Origin: an uncultured Erysipelotrichaceae bacterium
GTDB taxonomy: Bacteria > Bacillota_I > Bacilli_A > RF39 > UBA660
Assembly (NCBI GenBank): GCA_902797005.1
Contig: CADBRE010000059.1
Coordinates: forward strand, 1-7,041
Direction: 5' to 3'
DNA length: 7,041 nt
Positions 1 to 7,041 of the stretch are shown in pieces. The translations under genes and the position numbers were made by a program. The notes beneath the pieces are model-generated. The model saw only the letters and a list, made by a program, of their open reading frames with translations. It was not told the DNA's origin and ran no database searches. Numbering within the stretch: the first letter of the stretch is position 1; the number at the start of each line of letters is the position of its first letter.

Positions 1-384
1 AAGATGATGAAAGAAGCAGAAGCTAATAAAGAAGCTGATGCTAAACGTAAAGAAGAAGCTGAAGTTAAAAATGAAACTGAACAAATGATATTCACTAGTG
101 AAAAAGCATTAAAAGATTTAGGTGATAAGGTTACTGAAGATGAAAAGAAAGAAGTAGAATCACTAATTGCAGATGCTAAGAAAGCTATGGAAGGATCAGA
201 TGTTGAAGCTATCAAAGCTGCAAAAGATAAACTAATGGAAAAAGCAATGAGCCTATCTCAAAGAGTTTATGAAGAAGCTGCTAAGGCAAATCAAAATGCT
301 GAAAATGCAAATGCTTCAAGTGAAACAACTGATAATAGTTCAAACAAAGATAACGTTAAAGAAGCGAATTACGAAGAAAAATAA
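1..384 (+). CDS. dnaK: Chaperone protein DnaK (Hsp70), C-terminal fragment
   Basis: This is the 3' end of dnaK; the first 127 codons seen are in frame from base 1 and the start lies outside the window. DnaK is the cytoplasmic ATP-dependent Hsp70 chaperone that binds exposed hydrophobic peptides, working with DnaJ and GrpE. The fragment is the helical lid of the substrate-binding domain: highly charged and Ala/Lys/Glu-rich, with MKEAEANKEADAKRKEEAE at codons 3-21, NETEQMIFTSEKALKDLG at 24-41, and the lid-end segment VYEEAAKA at 89-96, all typical of Bacillota DnaK. A disordered Asn/Ser/Thr-rich tail follows (about 97-118), ending in KEANYEEK, which resembles the acidic C-terminus usual in bacterial DnaK. 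The nucleotide-binding domain and peptide-binding beta-sandwich are not in view. A terminator-like hairpin overlaps the stop codon. The family call rests on sequence recognition and on dnaJ lying downstream. Confidence 0.95.
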   Translation, partial: KMMKEAEANKEADAKRKEEAEVKNETEQMIFTSEKALKDLGDKVTEDEKKEVESLIADAKKAMEGSDVEAIKAAKDKLMEKAMSLSQRVYEEAAKANQNAENANASSETTDNSSNKDNVKEANYEEK

Positions 385-414
385 CAATAAGGGGCTAAAA
401 ACCCCTTTGTTATT
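380..414 (+). terminator. Terminator-like hairpin overlapping the dnaK stop
   Basis: The left arm (380-394) and right arm (402-414) pair as eight A/T-rich pairs plus a five-pair block containing AGGGG/CCCCT, around a 7-base loop (395-401). A two-base TA bulge (388-389) interrupts the left arm. The dnaK stop TAA (382-384) lies inside the left arm. The right arm is T-rich (CCCCTTTGTTATT), but no uninterrupted U-tract follows. The long A/T arms would also form on the opposite strand. I infer a partial terminator or mRNA 3'-end-stabilising stem that may let some dnaK transcription continue into dinD and dnaJ. Confidence 0.7.
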
Positions 415-446
415 AACTTACATATTATGTGAAAGGAATGATATGA

Positions 447-1295
447 GTGGATAAATTAATAGATAATATAAGTATTTTTGAAAGTATAAAACATATAGAT
501 GATAATGGTATAGAGTTTTGGTATGCAAGAGACTTGCAAAAAGTTTTGCAATATAAAGATTGGAGAAACTTTTTAAAAGTTATTGAGAAAGCTAAAATAT
601 CTGCAAATAATACTTCTTTGGACACGAATTATTGGGTTGTTGAAGTCAACAAGCCAATCAAGAATGGTAAAGGTAAAGAAGAATTTATTAAAGATTATAA
701 ATTAACAAGATATTTTTGTTATCTTATAATGCAAAATGCAGATCCAAGCAAGGAAGTTGTCGCTTTAGGACAAACATATTTTGCTATTCAAACTAGAAAA
801 CAAGAACTCTCTGAAAGAGAATATAGTTCTCTAACTGAAGACGAGAAAAGATTCTATCAAAGAGATTTAACAAGAAAAGGTAATTACTCATTAAATCAAG
901 CAGCAAAGAATGCAGGAGTTAAAAACTTTGATAAATTCCATAATGCTGGATATAAAGGACTTTATAACGGCGAAACAGCAAACGATATTGCAAAAAGAAA
1001 AGGTTTGAGATACAGGGAAGACATACTAGACAATATGGGTAGTGAAGAACTAGCAGATAACCTATTTAGAATAGTGCAAACTGAAGCTAAATTAAGAAAA
1101 GAAAAAATTGAAGGCGAAAAGAACGCTGCTGAAACTCACTATGAAGTAGGTAAAAAGGTTAGAAAAGCAATTGCTGATATAGGCGGTACAATGCCTGAAA
1201 ACTTACCTACACCGGAAAAGAGTTTAAAAGAACTTGAAAAAGAACAAAAGAAAATATCTGTAAGCGATTTAGCTTCGCCAAATAGATTAAAATAG
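447..1295 (+). CDS. dinD: DinD-family DNA damage-inducible protein
   Basis: Full-length DinD homologue of 282 residues; E. coli DinD is about 274. In E. coli, dinD is in the SOS regulon and the protein is reported to inhibit RecA filament activities; the role here is inferred. Residues 11-50 resemble a BRO-N-like region (WYARDLQKVLQYKDWRNFL at 25-43). Strongly conserved DinD blocks follow: LTRYFCYLIMQNADPSK (86-102), GQTYFAIQTRKQEL (108-121), NAGYKGLYNG (166-175), MGSEELADNLFR (197-208), QTEAKL (211-216) and HYEVGKKVRKAIADIGGTMP (231-250), then ENLPTP (251-256). The tail is Lys/Glu-rich. There is no signal peptide or membrane segment. The GTG start at 447 is chosen because an in-frame TGA lies directly upstream (444-446) and AAAGGA (432-437) sits 9 bases before it. 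A three-codon ATG frame (443-454) overlaps the start. I see no convincing promoter or GAAC-N4-GTTC LexA box in the 62-base gap after dnaK, so transcription may come from the dnaK side. No break or truncation is visible. Confidence 0.92.
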   Translation: MDKLIDNISIFESIKHIDDNGIEFWYARDLQKVLQYKDWRNFLKVIEKAKISANNTSLDTNYWVVEVNKPIKNGKGKEEFIKDYKLTRYFCYLIMQNADPSKEVVALGQTYFAIQTRKQELSEREYSSLTEDEKRFYQRDLTRKGNYSLNQAAKNAGVKNFDKFHNAGYKGLYNGETANDIAKRKGLRYREDILDNMGSEELADNLFRIVQTEAKLRKEKIEGEKNAAETHYEVGKKVRKAIADIGGTMPENLPTPEKSLKELEKEQKKISVSDLASPNRLK

Positions 1296-1323
1296 ATATT
1301 ATCTATTAATGTTATAAAAATAA

Positions 1324-1345
1324 TTGTAAGCAATAATGTTTACAA
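1324..1345 (+). promoter_or_regulatory. Hairpin or imperfect palindrome abutting the dnaJ ribosome site
   Basis: TTGTAAGC (1324-1331) can pair with GTTTACAA (1338-1345) as eight pairs including one G-U, around a 6-base AATAAT loop. The last two bases of the right arm are the first two of the AAGGAGGT ribosome site. In RNA this could be a small translation-control or mRNA-stabilising stem; in DNA it could be an operator. The fold is seen directly; any function is inference, and such stems are not rare in AT-rich DNA. Confidence 0.35.
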
Positions 1346-1351
1346 GGAGGT
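1344..1351 (+). promoter_or_regulatory. Strong Shine-Dalgarno site of dnaJ
   Basis: AAGGAGGT is close to perfect complementarity with the 16S rRNA tail and ends 5 bases before GTG at 1357. It fixes the dnaJ start at this GTG, which agrees with the conserved J-domain N-terminus. Confidence 0.85.
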
Positions 1352-1356
1352 AAAAC

Positions 1357-2502
1357 GTGAATAAAAGAGATTATTATGAGGTTTTGGGTGTTAGTAAAAC
1401 TGCAACAGAAGACGAAATCAAAAGTGCGTTTAGAAAACTAGCTAAAAAGTACCACCCAGATTTAAATAAAGAAGAAGGCGCTGCTGAAAAGTTTAAAGAA
1501 GCACAAGAAGCTTATGCAGTACTTTCAAATAAAGAAGAAAGAGCTAAATATGATAAGTATGGTTTCTCTGCATTTGATAACCCATATGCAAATGGTGGAA
1601 GAGGCGGATACGACTTTAGTGGATTTGACTTTTCTTCAATATTTGATGACTTATTTGGAGATGGCGGTAGAAACTTTTCTTCATTTGGATTTGGTGATGC
1701 ATTCTCTTCATTTACTGGCGGAAGAGGTTCATCTCGTCCTAGACGTGGTAGTGACTTAGTATACACTATGAAAATAGACTTCCTAGAAAGTGCTAGAGGA
1801 ACTCATAAAGATGTAACACTAGATGTTGAAGAAGACTGTGAAAAATGTCATGGAGAAGGCGGATTTGACAAAGAAACATGCTCTAATTGTGGAGGAAAAG
1901 GTGTAGTAAGCCAAAGAACAAACACCATACTAGGCGCTATTATGACGCAGTCTACTTGTAAAGAATGCGGAGGAACCGGACACACTTACAAAACTAAATG
2001 TAGCGAGTGCCGTGGTAAAGGTAAAATTAAATCAAGAAAAACCTATAGTGTTGAAGTACCTAAAGGAATAAAAACTGGTGAACAAGTTAGAATGAGTGGT
2101 AAAGGAGAACCCGGAAGTAATGGTGGGCCTAGTGGTGACTTATATATCGAGTTCATAGTTTCAGAGCATCCTCTATTCAAAAGAGAAGGTGATGATCTTC
2201 ATATAGAAGTACCAGTAACACTAACAGATTTAGTATTAGGTAATTCTAAAGAAATTAACTTAATAGACACAAGTATAGATTTAAAAATACCTGCAGGCAG
2301 CCAAAGTGGTGATATTTTAAGAGTTACAAATAAAGGTATGACTAATGCTAGAACAGGAAGAGAAGGAGACCTTTACATAACATTAAAACTATTCCTTCCA
2401 ACAAAACTAACAAGAACTCAGAAAGAGTTATTTAATGAGCTAAGTAAAACAGAACTAGACGATAACGAAGCATTTAGGAGATTTGATAAATTAAACAAAT
2501 AG
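1357..2502 (+). CDS. dnaJ: Chaperone protein DnaJ (type I Hsp40)
   Basis: Cytoplasmic co-chaperone that delivers unfolded substrates to DnaK and stimulates its ATPase. The 381 residues match the usual length for bacterial DnaJ. Residues 1-70 are the J domain (starting [15 protein letters not shown]) with the essential HPD tripeptide at 33-35. A Gly/Phe-rich linker spans about 70-128 and contains [12 protein letters not shown], like the conserved DIF-type segment. All four CxxCxGxG zinc repeats are present: CEKCHGEG (161), CSNCGGKG (175), CKECGGTG (201) and CSECRGKG (215), giving two zinc sites. The substrate-binding C-terminal domains follow, with [20 protein letters not shown] and DLYIEF, then [14 protein letters not shown] and the C-terminal dimerisation region. 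The GTG start is supported by AAGGAGGT just upstream. The gene lies 61 bases after dinD with no good promoter visible, and a terminator starts at its stop. Nothing appears missing or altered. Confidence 0.98.
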   Translation: MNKRDYYEVLGVSKTATEDEIKSAFRKLAKKYHPDLNKEEGAAEKFKEAQEAYAVLSNKEERAKYDKYGFSAFDNPYANGGRGGYDFSGFDFSSIFDDLFGDGGRNFSSFGFGDAFSSFTGGRGSSRPRRGSDLVYTMKIDFLESARGTHKDVTLDVEEDCEKCHGEGGFDKETCSNCGGKGVVSQRTNTILGAIMTQSTCKECGGTGHTYKTKCSECRGKGKIKSRKTYSVEVPKGIKTGEQVRMSGKGEPGSNGGPSGDLYIEFIVSEHPLFKREGDDLHIEVPVTLTDLVLGNSKEINLIDTSIDLKIPAGSQSGDILRVTNKGMTNARTGREGDLYITLKLFLPTKLTRTQKELFNELSKTELDDNEAFRRFDKLNK

Positions 2503-2529
2503 AAACATAGTTAACAGCTATGTTTTTTT
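2503..2529 (+). terminator. Intrinsic terminator after dnaJ
   Basis: AAACATAG (2503-2510) pairs with CTATGTTT (2518-2525) around a 7-base loop, and a run of seven T (2523-2529) follows or overlaps the right arm. It begins immediately after the dnaJ TAG stop. It separates the dnaK-dinD-dnaJ group from polC. Confidence 0.85.
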
Positions 2530-2576
2530 GTACCTTTTATTTGTTTGGTAAGTGATAAGTTTCTAAAAGTCAAGTC

Positions 2577-2605
2577 TTGCACTCAAAATAATCGTATTAT
2601 ATAAT
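2577..2605 (+). promoter_or_regulatory. Probable housekeeping sigma promoter for polC
   Basis: A perfect TATAAT -10 (2600-2605) lies 17 bases downstream of TTGCAC (2577-2582), which matches only the TTG of the -35 consensus. It is placed just after the dnaJ terminator and upstream of polC. Transcription would start near 2611-2613, leaving a leader of about 16-18 bases before ATG 2629. In AT-rich DNA a TATAAT can occur by chance, but spacing and location fit well. Confidence 0.6.
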
Positions 2606-2611
2606 TATTTA

Positions 2612-2623
2612 AGAAAGATGTGA
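2612..2623 (+). promoter_or_regulatory. Ribosome site deciding the polC start
   Basis: AGAAAGATGTGA resembles the extended anti-SD complement (AGAAAGGAGGTGA) with a one-base gap and one mismatch, and ends 5 bases before ATG 2629. An in-frame GTG at 2620 lies inside this site, with nothing well spaced ahead of it. ATG 2629 is therefore the better start. Confidence 0.5.
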
Positions 2624-2628
2624 GAAGT

Positions 2629-5600
2629 ATGGATAGTAAACTTGTAAGATTTTTTGATAAGATTGGCTTAGAAGAAGAAAAGTATAAAGAGTTTGAAGGT
2701 GCTGTTTTAGAAAATGTAGTGGTTGATACTACAGAAGAAACCTGGACTCTATATGTCAAATTAGAAAAAATGATAAGCTTGTCTTTGTTTAAAGAAATGT
2801 GTGATAAGTCTAGTACTATAAAGGGAGTAAAGAAAGTGTACTTCTGTTTTAAGCATGAAGATTATTCTCTTTTAAAAGACTATGTTATGCATATATTTAA
2901 TAATTATCAAGAAAAGTGTCCTATGCTTTTAAGTATTAAAGAAGAAGATATCATTGTAGAAGATAAAGATATTAAGATAGAAGTATCTAATGGTATAGAA
3001 GAGAATAAGATAAATACTATTAAACCTAAGATGAAAGAGTTTTTAAATAACATGGGATTTTTAGAGATTAATATAACTGCTGAAATTAATGAAAACAAAG
3101 CTAATGAAGCAAAAGAACTTTTAGTGCAAGCAGAAGTTAAAGAAGAAGCTGTGCCTAAGAAAGAAAACCCATTAATACTTGGTAATCCTATAAAGAATAA
3201 TAAAGCTTTGGAGATTAAGAATATAATTGCTGAGATGAATGATGTTACATTATGTGCTTTTGTTTTTGGAATAGAGCAGAAAGATACAGCTTCAGGTTAT
3301 ACAATTCTTACATATAAAATAAGTGACTATACAGACTCTATACTTGCTAGAATATTTACTAAAGATCAAGATATAGTTAAAACATTAAATAAAAGAATAG
3401 TAGAAGGTGCTTGGTATAAGCTTAAAGGTTATGTTAAACATGATACTTATATGAATGATTTGGTTTTCAATATAAGGGATGTTGAAACATTTGATAGAAC
3501 TACTGTTAAAAGAGTAGATGATGCACCAGTTAAAAGAGTAGAACTACATTGTCATACTACTATGAGTCAGATGGATGGATTAATTGATCCTAAAAAGCTT
3601 TTAAAGAAAGTTAAGTCTTTGGGTCAAAGAGGTATTGGTATTACTGATAAAAATGGTATACAGTGTTTCCCTAAAGTTTATAAAGCTAAAGATGACTTAG
3701 AAGTTTATTTTGGAGTAGAGTTATTTGTAGTTGATGATGAAATACTAATTATAAATAAAGATAGTGATAAACCTCTTCAAGAAAGTGAATATGTAGTATT
3801 CGATACAGAAACTACAGGATTTAACGCGACTGCTGGTGACCAAATGATTGAAATTGGTGCAGTTAAAATTAAAAATGGTGAAATAGCTGATAGATTTGAT
3901 GAACTTATTAATCCTGGAAGGCCTTTAAGAGCAGAAATAATTAACTTAACTAACATAACTGATGAAATGCTAAAAGATAAAGATGACGAAGAAACTGTCG
4001 TTAAGAGATTCAAAGAATGGATAGGAGATGCTCCTATGGTTGCGCAGAATGCTCGTTTTGATATATCTTTCATGCAAAGTGCTTATAAGAAATATAATCT
4101 AGGAACATTTGATAATGTAGTAATAGATACTATGGAAATAAGTAAAGCACAGTATCCAGATGAAAATAAACATAACTTAACAGTACTAACTAAAAGATAT
4201 AACGTTCCGTGGAGTGAAGATGCCCACCACAGAGCAGATTACGATGCAGAAGGAACAGCTTTAGTATTCCACAAAATGATAGCTAATTTAGATAGCACTT
4301 ACAAAACAATAACTGATTTAAGAAGATTAGCTAATCCTGAAGAAGCTTATAAAGTAAATAGACCTTATCACATTACTGTATATGCTAAAAACAATGTTGG
4401 TCTAAAGAATATGTTTAAGATTATATCTTTTGCAAATACTAAATATTTCTACAAAACACCTAGAACACCTAAAAGTATATTAAAAGAATACAGAGAAGGA
4501 CTAATTATTGGAAGTGGATGCGTTCATGGAGAAATATTTGAAGCAGCTAAGAGTAAAACTGAAGAAGAGCTAAGAAACTTAATGGAGTTTTATGACTTTA
4601 TTGAAGTTAACCCACCTAGTATATGTGACTTTTTAGTTGAAAGTAGTGAAGTATCATCAAAAGCAGATATATATAACATAGTTAAAAAGATAGTTGATAA
4701 TGCGGCTATAATAAATAAAACTGTTGTAGCTACAGGTGATGTTCATACGCTAGATCCTGAAGATAACATATATAGAGAAATACTTGTAAGACAAAAACAG
4801 CCAGGCGGTGGACTTCATCCTTTAAATAGACACTCAATTAAGACTATACCTAATGCTTATTTAATGACTACTAATGAGATGCTTAAAGAGTTTGAGTTCT
4901 TAGGTGAAGAGAAGGCTTATGAAATAGTTGTAACTAACTCAAATATGATTGCAGATATGTTCGAGACAGTTGAAATAGTAAAACCAGGATTAAATCCTCC
5001 TAGAATGGAGAACTCTGAAGGAATAATAACTGATAAAGTTTATGAAACAGCTAAGAGTATATATGGAGAAGAACTTCCTGAAATTATATCTACTAGACTT
5101 GAAAAAGAGCTTAATGGTATTATAAGCAATGGATATGCAGTTCTATATTTGATTGCTCAAAGGCTTGTAGAAAACTCTAATGAACATGGGTATATAGTTG
5201 GTTCAAGAGGTTCTGTTGGTTCTTCATTAGTTGCCACATTCTGTGGTATTACTGAAGTTAATCCGCTTCCTCCACACTATGTTTGTCCTAAATGTAAGAA
5301 AACACTATTTGAAATAGACGGACACCCACTAACTGAAAACTATGACTCCGGATTCGACCTTCCAGAAAGAAAATGCGAATGCGGTGAAATGATGAAAAGA
5401 CAAGGACAGAATATACCATTTGAAACATTCCTTGGATTTAATGCAGAAAAAACACCAGATATAGACCTTAACTTTTCAGGTGAATATCAAGCTAAAGCAC
5501 ATGACTATACTAAAGTCTTGTTTGGTGAACATAATGTTTATCGTGCTGGAACAGTTTCTACTATAGCTGAAAAAACTGCATTTGGATTTGTCAAAGGATA

Positions 5601-6906
5601 TATGGAAGACAAAGGCATTACAATGAGAAGACCTGAAATAGAACGTTTAGCCAAAGGTATTACAGGAATTAAAAGAACTTCAGGACAGCACCCAGGAGGT
5701 ATTATAGTTATACCTGATTATAAAGACGTATATGATTTTACACCATTCCAGTACCCAGCTGAAAACACTGAAGCAGCTTGGTACACGACACACTTTGAAT
5801 TCCATGATATTGAAGAAAATGTACTTAAATTAGATATACTTGGACACGATGATCCGACTGTTCTTAAATATTTGGAAAGTGATACAGGAGTAAATATCAA
5901 AGATATTCCACTAGATGATTTGGACACTCTAAGCTTATTTAATAGGCCTGATGCTCTTGGAGTTACTCGTGAACAACTTAAGTGTTACTCAGGAACTTTA
6001 GGAATACCTGAATTCAATACGAACTTCACTATAAAGATGCTTGAAGAAATAAAGCCAACTAGATTTGCTGATTTAATAAAGATATCAGGACTATCACATG
6101 GTACTGATGTTTGGAACGGCAACGCCAGAGACTTAATACTTGATGGAACTTGTACATTTGATAAAGTAATCGGGTGCCGTGATGACATAATGAACGGATT
6201 AATTGCTTCAGGAATAGACAAGTCACAAAGCTTTAAAATGAGTGAGTTTGTCCGTAAAGGTAAAACAGCAAAAGAACCTGACAAATGGAACGAATACAAA
6301 GAAATCATGAGAGAGCATAATGTAGAAGACTGGTACATTAAATCTTGCGAAAAGATTAAGTACATGTTCCCTAAAGCACACGCAGCTGCATATGTTATTA
6401 ATGGTGTAAGAATAGCTTGGTTTAAATTATATTACCCAATATATTACTACAGGGTATATCTAAGCATTCGTGAACAAGACTTTGATCTAGATGCTATGTA
6501 TAAAGGTAAAGCTGCAGTTAAACAAGCCATTGAAACTATAGAATCTAAAGGTTTTGATAAAACTAACAAAGAAGAGTCTACACTATCTTCACTATATATA
6601 TGTAATGAAATGATAGAAAGAGGATTTAGATTTGAAAAGATTTCTATTACTGATTCTGATGCTACAATGTTTAAAGTAACACCTGATGGCAAAGGACTTA
6701 TTCCTCCATTTACAGCAATAGATGGAATGGGTGAAATAGCCGCTAGAAAAGTAGTTGAAGAAAGAAATAAAGGAGAATTTGTTTCTATAGAAGACTTACA
6801 AAACAGAGGCAAAGTATCCCAAGCTATTATAGATAAAATGAGAGGTATGGGAGTATTTGATTCACTTCCAGAAAGCTCACAATTGTCACTTGACTTATTC
6901 GGATAA
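2629..6906 (+). CDS. polC: DNA polymerase III PolC-type, replicative with 3'-5' exonuclease
   Basis: Main replicative polymerase of low-G+C Gram-positives, extending DNA at the fork with the beta clamp and proofreading in the same chain. It has 1425 residues from ATG 2629 (1428 from GTG 2620), close to B. subtilis PolC at about 1437. Order: N-terminal domain (about 1-165); OB fold (about 185-295); first part of PHP (about 302-385; HCHTTMSQMD at 307-316); inserted DEDDh exonuclease (about 388-555) with D392, E394, D478, H534 and D539; remaining PHP (about 575-715, DVH at 704-706); polymerase core with GSRGSVGSS from 858, zinc cysteines C886, C889, C916, C918, catalytic D944 and D946 in PDIDLNFSG, HPGG at 1021, and a likely third catalytic Asp D1069 in LKLDILG; then FPKAHAAAYV and a helix-hairpin-helix near 1367. 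It ends in the clamp-binding motif QLSLDLF (1418-1424). One oddity is TDK at 339-341 where TDH is usual in the PHP domain. It has its own probable promoter and terminator, so it is likely monocistronic. Confidence 0.98.
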   Translation: MDSKLVRFFDKIGLEEEKYKEFEGAVLENVVVDTTEETWTLYVKLEKMISLSLFKEMCDKSSTIKGVKKVYFCFKHEDYSLLKDYVMHIFNNYQEKCPMLLSIKEEDIIVEDKDIKIEVSNGIEENKINTIKPKMKEFLNNMGFLEINITAEINENKANEAKELLVQAEVKEEAVPKKENPLILGNPIKNNKALEIKNIIAEMNDVTLCAFVFGIEQKDTASGYTILTYKISDYTDSILARIFTKDQDIVKTLNKRIVEGAWYKLKGYVKHDTYMNDLVFNIRDVETFDRTTVKRVDDAPVKRVELHCHTTMSQMDGLIDPKKLLKKVKSLGQRGIGITDKNGIQCFPKVYKAKDDLEVYFGVELFVVDDEILIINKDSDKPLQESEYVVFDTETTGFNATAGDQMIEIGAVKIKNGEIADRFDELINPGRPLRAEIINLTNITDEMLKDKDDEETVVKRFKEWIGDAPMVAQNARFDISFMQSAYKKYNLGTFDNVVIDTMEISKAQYPDENKHNLTVLTKRYNVPWSEDAHHRADYDAEGTALVFHKMIANLDSTYKTITDLRRLANPEEAYKVNRPYHITVYAKNNVGLKNMFKIISFANTKYFYKTPRTPKSILKEYREGLIIGSGCVHGEIFEAAKSKTEEELRNLMEFYDFIEVNPPSICDFLVESSEVSSKADIYNIVKKIVDNAAIINKTVVATGDVHTLDPEDNIYREILVRQKQPGGGLHPLNRHSIKTIPNAYLMTTNEMLKEFEFLGEEKAYEIVVTNSNMIADMFETVEIVKPGLNPPRMENSEGIITDKVYETAKSIYGEELPEIISTRLEKELNGIISNGYAVLYLIAQRLVENSNEHGYIVGSRGSVGSSLVATFCGITEVNPLPPHYVCPKCKKTLFEIDGHPLTENYDSGFDLPERKCECGEMMKRQGQNIPFETFLGFNAEKTPDIDLNFSGEYQAKAHDYTKVLFGEHNVYRAGTVSTIAEKTAFGFVKGYMEDKGITMRRPEIERLAKGITGIKRTSGQHPGGIIVIPDYKDVYDFTPFQYPAENTEAAWYTTHFEFHDIEENVLKLDILGHDDPTVLKYLESDTGVNIKDIPLDDLDTLSLFNRPDALGVTREQLKCYSGTLGIPEFNTNFTIKMLEEIKPTRFADLIKISGLSHGTDVWNGNARDLILDGTCTFDKVIGCRDDIMNGLIASGIDKSQSFKMSEFVRKGKTAKEPDKWNEYKEIMREHNVEDWYIKSCEKIKYMFPKAHAAAYVINGVRIAWFKLYYPIYYYRVYLSIREQDFDLDAMYKGKAAVKQAIETIESKGFDKTNKEESTLSSLYICNEMIERGFRFEKISITDSDATMFKVTPDGKGLIPPFTAIDGMGEIAARKVVEERNKGEFVSIEDLQNRGKVSQAIIDKMRGMGVFDSLPESSQLSLDLFG

Positions 6907-6931
6907 AACAACTTAAAAAAAGTTGTTTTTT
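6905..6931 (+). terminator. Intrinsic terminator after polC
   Basis: A perfect 10-pair stem, AAAACAACTT (6905-6914) with AAGTTGTTTT (6920-6929), encloses a 5-base A loop. A run of six T (6926-6931) completes it. The left arm starts inside the polC stop codon. The A-rich left flank and T-rich right flank mean it could work in both directions. Confidence 0.88.
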
Positions 6932-7000
6932 CATTAATTGTTTGCTTGTTTTTAAAGAAGCTTTATGGTACTATAAGTTCAAGTTGCAAAGATAAAAGTG

Positions 7001-7035
7001 TTGACGCGTTGTTTATTAAGGGTAGAAAATATAAT
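7001..7035 (+). promoter_or_regulatory. Possible promoter for a gene beyond the window
   Basis: TTGACG (7001-7006) is a good -35 and TATAAT (7030-7035) a perfect -10, but they are 23 bases apart, too far for one standard promoter. TTGACG could instead pair with TAGAAA (7023-7028, 16-base gap), or TATAAT with TTGTTT (7009-7014, 15-base gap). The rest of the 110-base tail after the polC terminator has no gene, only a small TAAAG/CTTTA repeat (6953-6965). In B. subtilis polC is followed by rimP-nusA, so a promoter here would be reasonable, but the downstream gene is not visible. Confidence 0.3.
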
Positions 7036-7041
7036 AACGGA

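Noticed and set aside
420..430. ACAT-ATT-ATGT repeat, with TATTAT as a possible dinD -10 or operator
   Set aside because: Arms are only four bases, and there is no usable -35 at 16-18 bases upstream and no LexA consensus.
1291..1307. AATAGAT-ATT-ATCTATT perfect repeat at the dinD stop as a terminator
   Set aside because: The stem has only two G-C pairs, the loop is three bases, and no T-run follows. It is likely chance pairing in AT-rich DNA.
1324..1345. TTGTAAGC/GTTTACAA as a BirA, Rex or cre operator
   Set aside because: The arm sequence and 6-base spacing do not fit the spacing of those consensus sites, and dnaJ is not an expected target.
1514..1759. Open frame inside dnaJ in another frame
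   Set aside because: It overlaps the J and Gly/Phe-rich regions, whose repetitive codons create open frames; the product has no family-like features.
2577..2584. TTGCACTC resembles the left half of a CIRCE heat-shock operator
   Set aside because: No matching GAGTGC half about 9 bases downstream. It is better read as the weak -35 of the polC promoter.
6447..6911. Long open frames on the minus strand opposite polC, also at 5985-6365 and 3777-4073
   Set aside because: They are antisense shadows of a highly conserved gene, with no ribosome sites or recognisable protein features.

Overview
The window is AT-rich, and all its genes lie on the + strand. It suggests a low-G+C Gram-positive bacterium (Bacillota or a close relative). 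The main reason is a full PolC-type DNA polymerase III, a family largely confined to this group and a few neighbours such as Fusobacteria. Strong AGGAGG-like ribosome sites, GTG starts and U-tract terminators also fit. Tryptophan is written TGG and genes end in TAA or TAG, so nothing points to the Mycoplasma genetic code. Genus or family cannot be told from the sequence alone.

Layout: (1) the C-terminal end of dnaK, cut by the window start (1-384), with an intrinsic-terminator-like hairpin overlapping its stop codon; (2) a complete dinD homologue (447-1295); (3) a complete type I dnaJ (1357-2502), followed by a clear terminator; (4) a short leader with a plausible housekeeping promoter and then polC (2629-6906), also closed by a clear terminator; (5) about 110 non-coding bases to the window end, with at most a weak promoter.

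DnaK and DnaJ form one chaperone machine, and their genes are usually adjacent in this group. Here a gene for a DinD-family protein, known in E. coli as a DNA-damage-induced modulator of RecA, sits between them on the same strand. This is the most unusual arrangement in the window. PolC has all catalytic residues for polymerisation and proofreading, a zinc-binding cysteine set and a C-terminal clamp-binding motif. Its PHP domain carries a lysine where the family normally has a metal-binding histidine. The rest is ordinary core-genome content. I see no mobile element, CRISPR array, tRNA or rRNA, and no clear new system.
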